Source of the DNA: Nitrospirota bacterium
GTDB taxonomy: Bacteria > Nitrospirota > Thermodesulfovibrionia > Thermodesulfovibrionales > UBA6898
Direction: 5' to 3'
DNA: 27,856 bases
NCBI GenBank assembly: GCA_029858145.1
Contig: JAOUFP010000002.1
Coordinates: 1-27,856 of the forward strand
Notes under the pieces: model-generated
Seen by the model: the letters and a program-made list of their open reading frames with translations, nothing else
Database searches by the model: none
Told to the model about the DNA's origin: nothing
Program-made: the position numbers and the translations under genes
Shown here: in pieces, positions 22,115 to 27,856 of the stretch
How positions within the stretch are numbered: position 1 is the stretch's first letter
Layout: every line of letters begins with the position of its first letter

Positions 22115-24196
22115 TCAGGCCTTCTCCTGCATAGCCTCTTTCATGCTCAAACGGATACGGCCCATTTTATCAATTTCGATCACCTTGACAAGGACCTCGT
22201 CACCTTCATTCACCACATCCGTCACCTTTGCCACTCTCTTGTCTGACAACTGTGAGATATGGACGAGACCTTCGGTTCCCGGAATGATCTCGACAAAGGC
22301 GCCGAAATCCATTATCCTCTTGACCTTGCCCGTATATATCTTGCCGAGTTCTGCCTCAGCAGTAATATTATTGATAATATCGATAGCCTTCTGGGCCGCT
22401 TCGCCATCAGCAGCGGCGATATTGATCAGTCCGGAATCGTCTATGTCGATCTTTACCCCGGTCTGCTCAATGATGCCTCTGATAACTTTGCCGCCGGTAC
22501 CGATGACATCGCGGATCTTGTCCTGCTTTATCTGCATGGTATAGATTCTCGGCGCGTGCTTGGCGAGAGATTCACGATGCGTCCCGAGAGTCTCTTTTAT
22601 CTTTCCAAGAATAAAAAGCCTCCCCTGCCTGGCCTGCTCAAGGGCTTTTTCCATTATTTCGCGCGATATGCCGCCTATCTTTGTGTCCATCTGGAAGGCG
22701 GTAATACCGTTTTCCGTACCGGTAACCTTAAAGTCCATGTCACCGAGGTGATCTTCGAGTCCGAGGATATCGGTGAGAACAACCACCTTTTCCCCTTCTT
22801 TTATGAGACCCATCGCGATACCGGCTACCGGTGCCTTTATCGGGACTCCCGCGTCCATCAGCGCAAGCGTTCCGCCGCATACCGTCGCCATGGATGAGGA
22901 ACCGTTAGACTCAAGGATATCCGACACTATCCGGACCGTGTAGGGAAATTCGTTCCTTGTAGGCATGACCGCCTTCAGGGCCCTTTCGGCAAGAATTCCG
23001 TGGCCAATCTCCCTTCTCCCCGGTGATCTGAGGGGTCTTACCTCTCCGACGCTGAAGGGCGGAAAATTATAATGGAGCATGAAGGTCTTGGATGTTTCCC
23101 CTTCGAGAGAATCAATCCTCTGTTCATCATCAGACGTACCAAGGGTAACCACCGCAAGACACTGCGTCTCTCCCCTTATGAAAAGGGAGGAACCATGAGT
23201 TCTCGGCAATAACCCGACCTCCGAGTTGATCTGCCGTATCTGCTCCGGGGTCCTGCCGTCAGCCCTGACGTTATCATTCAGGATCATATCTCTTACGAGG
23301 TTTTTCTCTATATCATTAAAGGCCCCCGAAATATCTCTGGAGACATCTTTTTCACCCGTGTTGAGTTTCCCGATCACTTCGAGAAGTATTTCATCAAGAG
23401 CAGCCTGCCTTCTCATTTTATCGGGGATTACGATCGCCGTTTTGATCCTGTCGAGACAGATTTCCTTAACGGCATTGTTCAGGGCCTCGTCCTTCACAGG
23501 AGGGACAACCACTCTCTTTTCCTTGCCCGCTGCCGCCCTGAATTCATTCTGGAACCTGCATAACTTTCTGATCTCCTCATGAGCTAAGTCAATCGCCTCC
23601 AGCAGGTCTTTCTCACTCATTTCCTGGACGCTGCCTTCGACCATCGCGACAGCATCTTCGGTGCCTGCAACCACAAGATTGCAATCACACTCTTCTGTTT
23701 CCCTCAGGTCAGGATTGATCACAAAACTACCTGAGATCCTGCCGATTCTCACAGCAGCAACAGGGCCGTTAAAAGGTATGTCCGAAATGTGGAGTGCTGC
23801 GGACATCGTTACAATGCCAAGGATATCGGCAATATTTTCATCGCCGTAAGAAAGGACATTGACAATGCCCTGGGTCTCGCAGCTGAAACCCTTCGGGAAT
23901 AGCGGCCTGATCGGCCTGTCAATCAAACGTGAAGTCAGGATCTCTTTTTCAGTCGGCCTGCCCTCCCTTTTAAAAAACCCTCCCGGTATTTTCCCGGCTG
24001 AGTAAGTTTTTTCCTGGTAATCCATGGTAAGCGGGAAAAAATCAATTCCTTCTCTTGGAGTCTTGCTGCTTACTGCAGTCGCAAGCACAACCGTATCCCC
24101 GTACTGAGCAACAACAGAACCGTCAGCCTGTCTGGCCATCCGGCCCGTTGACAGGCTCAGTTCCCTGCCGCGTACTTCAACAACATTTTTTATCAT
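22115..24196 (-). CDS. pnp: Polyribonucleotide nucleotidyltransferase (PNPase)
   Basis: A 693-aa exoribonuclease that degrades RNA from the 3' end with phosphate. Two RNase PH-like halves (about 1-220 and 310-545) are joined by an alpha-helical linker. Catalytic motifs are ESNGSSSMATVCGG (429-442) and DILGLEDHLGDMDFKV (476-491, D482 and D488 by analogy with E. coli D486 and D492). A KH domain with GTGG (566-569) and an S1 domain (about 619-687, IYTGKVKRIMDFGAFVEI) follow. AGGA precedes the ATG. It is 5 bp downstream of rpsO, the classic rpsO-pnp operon. Confidence 0.98.
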   Translation of the reverse strand: MIKNVVEVRGRELSLSTGRMARQADGSVVAQYGDTVVLATAVSSKTPREGIDFFPLTMDYQEKTYSAGKIPGGFFKREGRPTEKEILTSRLIDRPIRPLFPKGFSCETQGIVNVLSYGDENIADILGIVTMSAALHISDIPFNGPVAAVRIGRISGSFVINPDLRETEECDCNLVVAGTEDAVAMVEGSVQEMSEKDLLEAIDLAHEEIRKLCRFQNEFRAAAGKEKRVVVPPVKDEALNNAVKEICLDRIKTAIVIPDKMRRQAALDEILLEVIGKLNTGEKDVSRDISGAFNDIEKNLVRDMILNDNVRADGRTPEQIRQINSEVGLLPRTHGSSLFIRGETQCLAVVTLGTSDDEQRIDSLEGETSKTFMLHYNFPPFSVGEVRPLRSPGRREIGHGILAERALKAVMPTRNEFPYTVRIVSDILESNGSSSMATVCGGTLALMDAGVPIKAPVAGIAMGLIKEGEKVVVLTDILGLEDHLGDMDFKVTGTENGITAFQMDTKIGGISREIMEKALEQARQGRLFILGKIKETLGTHRESLAKHAPRIYTMQIKQDKIRDVIGTGGKVIRGIIEQTGVKIDIDDSGLINIAAADGEAAQKAIDIINNITAEAELGKIYTGKVKRIMDFGAFVEIIPGTEGLVHISQLSDKRVAKVTDVVNEGDEVLVKVIEIDKMGRIRLSMKEAMQEKA

Positions 24197-24201
24197 TTTT
24201 T

Positions 24202-24471
24202 CTATTTCCTGATTCCAAGCCGACCAATAACATTATCGTATCGCTCTTTATTTTTAGATTTAAGATAGTCAAGTAATTTTCTTCTCTGGCCAACAAGCTT
24301 AAGCAGACCTCTCCTTGAATGATGATCCTTCGCGTGAGTTTTGAAGTGTTCAGTCAGATATCCGATCCGGTCGCTCAGAATAGCTATCTGCACCTCTGGT
24401 GAACCAGTGTCTCTATCATGCTGTTTATATTCATTTATAATATTTTGTTTTTTCTCCTTGTCGATTCCCAT
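24202..24471 (-). CDS. rpsO: 30S ribosomal protein S15
   Basis: An 89-aa primary 16S rRNA-binding protein of the small subunit platform. Family motifs are DTGSPEVQIAILSDRI, HSRRGLLKLVGQRRKLLDYL and the C-terminal RYDNVIGRLGIRK. ATG 24471 is chosen because GGTGGTGAG lies upstream and the length fits; an upstream in-frame ATG at 24507 would add 12 residues not seen in the family. It forms the rpsO-pnp unit with the next gene. Confidence 0.97.
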   Translation of the reverse strand: MGIDKEKKQNIINEYKQHDRDTGSPEVQIAILSDRIGYLTEHFKTHAKDHHSRRGLLKLVGQRRKLLDYLKSKNKERYDNVIGRLGIRK

Positions 24472-24522
24472 GCTCTCACCACCTTTCCGAATATAAATTG
24501 AATACAATATAAAAGTCTTAAG

Positions 24523-24528
24523 ATTATA
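24523..24528 (-). promoter_or_regulatory. Possible -10 box of the rpsO promoter
   Basis: A consensus TATAAT lies 52 bp upstream of the rpsO ATG on the minus strand. The matching -35 region is weak (AACAAG-like), so this is tentative. Confidence 0.3.
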
Positions 24529-24720
24529 AGATTAGCACATGCCGTCTTGTTCTGTAAAGATTATCCGCCGGTCGCAAATTCAAAAAAAACGCTGATATCT
24601 TAAATAGTCAAGCACTTCCTACCGAGGGAGGGGCGTGCCTTGCTTCATGTGCTAACACATGGATATTACACTACAAAGATGGATCAGAAAAATGAGATCC
24701 ACTGCAATGCCGGTCTGTTT

Positions 24721-25833
24721 TTAAACCCTCGCTGCCGCCTGCAGCGCTGCAACAATAATACCGCCGCCGATTACCGTGTCTCCGTCATAAAAAACAGCGC
24801 TCTGTCCGGGAGCAGGCGCCCACTGGGGTTCGTCAAATACAACCATCACCCCATCGCCGCGAATTTCTATTGCAGCCGGCCTGGCTTCCATCATGGAACG
24901 CACTTTGACGGTTGCCCTGAAAAAACTTTCTTCAGGGGAGAGAAGCCAGTTAACGTCTTCAACAAAAAAGCTTCTGTTCTTTGCTTCCTCCTTTGAACCG
25001 ACGCAGAGAGTATTTTTGAGCGGATCGATCTTTATCACATAACGAGGTTCCAGAGAAGAAATTCCCAGCCCTTTTCTCTGTCCTATCGTATAGCAGTAAA
25101 GCCCCTTGTGGGTTCCCAATACCTTGCCGCTGACATCGGTGACAGGACCGGGTGCGCCGGCGGCCAAAGACAATTTCTCGATGAACTGAAAATAGTTTTT
25201 ATCTTCGATAAAACATATCTCCTGACTCTCAGGCCTGTCTGCCGCGGGAAGATCCAGCGACCGTGCTATCGCTCTTATCTCGTCCTTTCTGTAATCTCCC
25301 AGCGGAAGTATCAACCTGTCGAGCGTATCCTGTCCGAGCACATAGAGGACATACGACTGGTCCTTCTTCGGGTCAATCCCCTTCCTGAGAATGTTATTGC
25401 GTAGCGCGAATTTTTGAGTGCTTTCTTCCAGCCCGCCCTCTTTTACCACCCGCGCGTAGTGGCCCGTTGCAATGAATTCCGCGCCTCTTTTTTGAGCTTC
25501 CCTGAGGAGAAAAGGGAATTTTATATATCTGTTGCAGAGGATGCAGGGATTCGGCGTCATGCCTTTTGCGTACGCCCCGACAAAAGGCTCCACCACCTTA
25601 TCGATAAACTCGCCCCGCACATCCACGGCAGCATGTCTGATCCCGAGGTTTTCAGCCGTTTTTGCCGCGCTGTTCACCGCCTCAAAGGCACAGCACGCGG
25701 TGGAACTGGCCCTGTTTCTCGCCTCCCAGAGGATGAAACTCAGCCCCTCGACTTCAAAACCCTGCTGCAGTAAAAGGTGGACCGTGACGCTCGAATCCAC
25801 CCCGCCGCTCATGCCTACAAGAACTTTCGCCAT
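24721..25833 (-). CDS. mnmA: tRNA-specific 2-thiouridylase MnmA
   Basis: A 370-aa enzyme making 2-thiouridine at wobble position 34 of Lys, Glu and Gln tRNAs. The PP-loop motif SGGVDSS is at 9-15, the first catalytic Cys is in TPNPCILCN (C97), and the second is in SQEICFIED (C207). A central tRNA-binding part (GHYARVV, KDQSYVL) and a C-terminal beta-barrel follow. A substrate, tRNA-Gln(UUG), is encoded in this window. No Shine-Dalgarno is seen. A TATAGT sequence ends about 5 bp before the ATG, so a very short leader is possible. Confidence 0.95.
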   Translation of the reverse strand: MAKVLVGMSGGVDSSVTVHLLLQQGFEVEGLSFILWEARNRASSTACCAFEAVNSAAKTAENLGIRHAAVDVRGEFIDKVVEPFVGAYAKGMTPNPCILCNRYIKFPFLLREAQKRGAEFIATGHYARVVKEGGLEESTQKFALRNNILRKGIDPKKDQSYVLYVLGQDTLDRLILPLGDYRKDEIRAIARSLDLPAADRPESQEICFIEDKNYFQFIEKLSLAAGAPGPVTDVSGKVLGTHKGLYCYTIGQRKGLGISSLEPRYVIKIDPLKNTLCVGSKEEAKNRSFFVEDVNWLLSPEESFFRATVKVRSMMEARPAAIEIRGDGVMVVFDEPQWAPAPGQSAVFYDGDTVIGGGIIVAALQAAARV

Positions 25834-25890
25834 ATAGTACTATAACAAAAAATTCCGGTGCTGTTCTTAACAGCTGCAGAACAATACCCA

Positions 25891-27114
25891 TCACAACGGC
25901 AGCGAGACCGTAACAGAAAATACATTGCCGTTTGTATTATTAAATGTAATATCGCCGCCATGAGAACGCACGATATAGCGTGAAATGTAAAGGCCGAGTC
26001 CTTTTCCGTCAATGTTATGGCTCATCGCGTTCTTGCCGCGGTAGAAGGGCTGAAAAATATGTTCGATGTCATTCTTGTTCATCGCCGGGCAGGCGTTCGT
26101 GATCGTTACAAAAACATTTTCGGACTTTCTGGCGATATCAACCTGAATCGATCCGCCTTCAGGCGTGTATTTGACCGCGTTATCGATGAGGTTCTCGAGC
26201 GTCCTCCTGATAAGTCCTTCATCGCATATGCATGTTGTCTTCTCACTCCCGGAAGCAGTAATACGAATCCTTTTCGACTGGAGGACAGGGGCATATGATC
26301 TGAGTATATCTGCGGTGACCGTATTTATATTTACGAAATCAGTGAACAACTCCAGAGGTTTTGATTTTGACGAGGCAAGCAGGTTCAGGTTGTTGAGCAG
26401 GTTTATGATCCGGTCAACTTCCTTCAAACTCAGGTCGAGTATCTCTTTGTACTCCTCTGTCACGCGGTCTTTCCTGAGCGTAACCTCGAGGTTTCCCTTC
26501 AGGGAAGCCAGCGGAGAGCGAAGCTCGTGGGTGACATTTGACGAAAAAGTTTCCTGAAATGTAAAAAACTCTGATATCTGTTCCATCGCCTGATTGACAA
26601 GATAGCGGCTGATGAAATAGGAAATCAGGAGAATCCCCGGAAGGATGCCGAGAATAAACTTCAGAAACGTGCTCTCGTATTTCGTTGCTTCGCTGAGAGA
26701 TAAAGCCACCCTTCCGATATATTTTCCGTCAAGGGGGAAATAGGAGATAAGGTAAGGATCGTTCTTGACCTCCCGCAATTCAAATTCCCGCTGTCCTTGA
26801 AATGCTTTTCGCACATATTCGGGATTCAGCTTCGGATAGAATTTCATGGAATTGCGTGTAGAAACGACGACTTCGCCCTGCCTGTTGAGGATCTGGAAAC
26901 GGTGTTCATTCCACATATCCTTAAAAGGTTCAAGTCCGGAGTTGTTGAACTGGTCAAGGAATTCTTTTTCAATTACCTCATTCACATGCCTTTTTACTTC
27001 ACGGATGGTGCTGTAATGAACAAAAAAATAACTGACGCCCAATATCAGGACACTGAACAAAAGGGTTACGACGGAAAATATCCTGGCCAAACGTCTCTTC
27101 GCAGGATTTATCAT
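25891..27114 (-). CDS. Membrane sensor histidine kinase
   Basis: A 407-aa two-component sensor. Transmembrane helices at about 11-33 and 152-172 enclose a roughly 120-residue periplasmic sensor region with no recognised fold. HisKA follows with phospho-acceptor H196 in THELRSPLASL, then HATPase_c with N box ENLIDNAVKYTPEGG (307-321) and G box GKGLGLYIS (370-378). It autophosphorylates and passes phosphate to the response regulator encoded 19 bp upstream on the same strand. The signal is unknown. No separate HAMP domain is evident between helix 2 and HisKA; the linker is only about 20 residues. Confidence 0.93.
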   Translation of the reverse strand: MINPAKRRLARIFSVVTLLFSVLILGVSYFFVHYSTIREVKRHVNEVIEKEFLDQFNNSGLEPFKDMWNEHRFQILNRQGEVVVSTRNSMKFYPKLNPEYVRKAFQGQREFELREVKNDPYLISYFPLDGKYIGRVALSLSEATKYESTFLKFILGILPGILLISYFISRYLVNQAMEQISEFFTFQETFSSNVTHELRSPLASLKGNLEVTLRKDRVTEEYKEILDLSLKEVDRIINLLNNLNLLASSKSKPLELFTDFVNINTVTADILRSYAPVLQSKRIRITASGSEKTTCICDEGLIRRTLENLIDNAVKYTPEGGSIQVDIARKSENVFVTITNACPAMNKNDIEHIFQPFYRGKNAMSHNIDGKGLGLYISRYIVRSHGGDITFNNTNGNVFSVTVSLPL

Positions 27115-27133
27115 TACTTATGCGGGCTTCCGG

Positions 27134-27799
27134 TCAGTCACCGACCATGTACCCGACCCCCCTGACGCTGCGGATCAGATCATGAAGGGAATATCCCTTT
27201 AATTTTTCCCTGAGGGCTTTGATGTGGACATCCACAATATTTGTGTTCGGATTAAAATCATATCCCCATATATTTTCAAGTATCTGCGTCCGGGAAAGCA
27301 CACGCCCCTTGTTTCTCACCAGATAAACAAGGATAGAGAATTCCTTAGGACGCAGCACGATCTCTTTTCCGCCTGCGTAGACCCTGTGGGATATCGCATC
27401 GATTTTCAGTGCGCCATGGACAAATTCCGTCAGTTTGTCCTGCTTGCGCCTGAGGAGTGCCCTCACGCGCGCAAGAAACTCTTCGAATGAAAAAGGTTTT
27501 GTCAGGTAGTCATCGGCACCGCTGTCAAGACCGTGAACTTTATCCTTCACGGAATCCCTGGCGGTAAGCATCAATATCGGGCTGTGCACCCCCCGTTGCC
27601 GTATCTTCTTGCAAAGGTCGAATCCGTTCATGCCCGGCATCATAACATCAAGGATTATCAGATCATAGGTAGTCGTATCAAGAAAGAGCAGGCCTCCCTC
27701 TGCATCAATTGAATGATCAATCGTATAGTATTCCTCTTGAAGGCCCTTTTTTATGAAGTTGGCCACGCCCTTTTCATCTTCAACAAGCAAAATTCTCAT
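27134..27799 (-). CDS. OmpR-family response regulator
   Basis: A 221-aa transcription factor. The receiver domain (1-115) has acidic pocket E7/D8, phospho-acceptor D51 (LIILDVMMPG), T79 and K101. The C-terminal winged-helix DNA-binding domain (about 125-221) shows LRPKEFSILVYLVRNKGRVLSR and IVDVHIKALREKL. AAGGTG precedes the ATG. It is the first gene of a two-gene unit with the histidine kinase; mnmA lies downstream and is probably separate. Target genes cannot be told from this window. Confidence 0.95.
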   Translation of the reverse strand: MRILLVEDEKGVANFIKKGLQEEYYTIDHSIDAEGGLLFLDTTTYDLIILDVMMPGMNGFDLCKKIRQRGVHSPILMLTARDSVKDKVHGLDSGADDYLTKPFSFEEFLARVRALLRRKQDKLTEFVHGALKIDAISHRVYAGGKEIVLRPKEFSILVYLVRNKGRVLSRTQILENIWGYDFNPNTNIVDVHIKALREKLKGYSLHDLIRSVRGVGYMVGD

Positions 27800-27856
27800 A
27801 ACACCTTATTTTAACATACCCTGACCTGGTATCTGTCTGCGATAATACTGTGAGTG

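Noticed and set aside
24646..24661. CATGTG/CACATG hairpin downstream of mnmA
   Set aside because: The six-bp stem with no T-run on either strand is too weak to call a terminator; the 24508-24720 spacer otherwise shows nothing definite.
1..27856. CRISPR array, insertion sequence, prophage or attachment site
   Set aside because: No regularly spaced direct repeats, transposase, integrase or phage genes were seen on either strand.

Overview
The window comes from an anaerobic or microaerophilic Gram-negative bacterium with mid-range GC. The gene order (rpsO-pnp-M16 protease, ispE-tRNA-Gln-prs-rplY-pth, tpiA-secG), the sigma-54 regulator and the rubrerythrin/PerR/selenoprotein set suggest Nitrospirota or a relative of Desulfobacterota. 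This placement is inference; there is no 16S rRNA here. Nearly all genes lie on the minus strand. The exceptions are a sigma-54 activator (7501-8988) and cydAB (11927-14306).

Region 1 (1-8988) is a probable envelope-lipid module. Reading leftwards from 7349 are a COG2159-type amidohydrolase, a 1142-residue fusion of an LplT-like flipping transporter, a PlsC acyltransferase and an acyl-ACP synthetase, and a DUF2339 membrane protein that runs off the left edge of the window. Divergent to these is a sigma-54 enhancer-binding protein with an unrecognised N-terminal domain. The 151-bp spacer holds a textbook -24/-12 promoter facing the amidohydrolase, a perfect 8+1+8 bp palindrome at enhancer distance, and a sigma-70-like promoter for the regulator. 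Both predicted transcripts begin at or almost at their start codons.

Region 2 (8989-14570) is an oxygen and peroxide defence island. On the minus strand are perR, an unknown Cys-containing protein, a small zinc-ribbon protein, a peroxiredoxin, rubrerythrin and a CMD-family protein. cydAB (cytochrome bd oxidase) diverges from perR across a spacer containing a near-perfect PerR box. The peroxiredoxin has an in-frame UGA exactly at the peroxidatic cysteine, followed 20 nt later by a GG-topped hairpin. It therefore reads as a selenoprotein rather than a broken gene.

Region 3 (14571-24710) is housekeeping on the minus strand: rpsO-pnp ending in a strong terminator, M16 protease, a secreted TPR protein, ispE, tRNA-Gln(UUG), prs, rplY, pth, tpiA and secG. 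Region 4 (24721-27856) has mnmA and, upstream of it, an OmpR-type response regulator and histidine kinase pair. No CRISPR array, insertion sequence or phage gene was seen. One degenerate palindromic repeat unit lies between cydB and secG.
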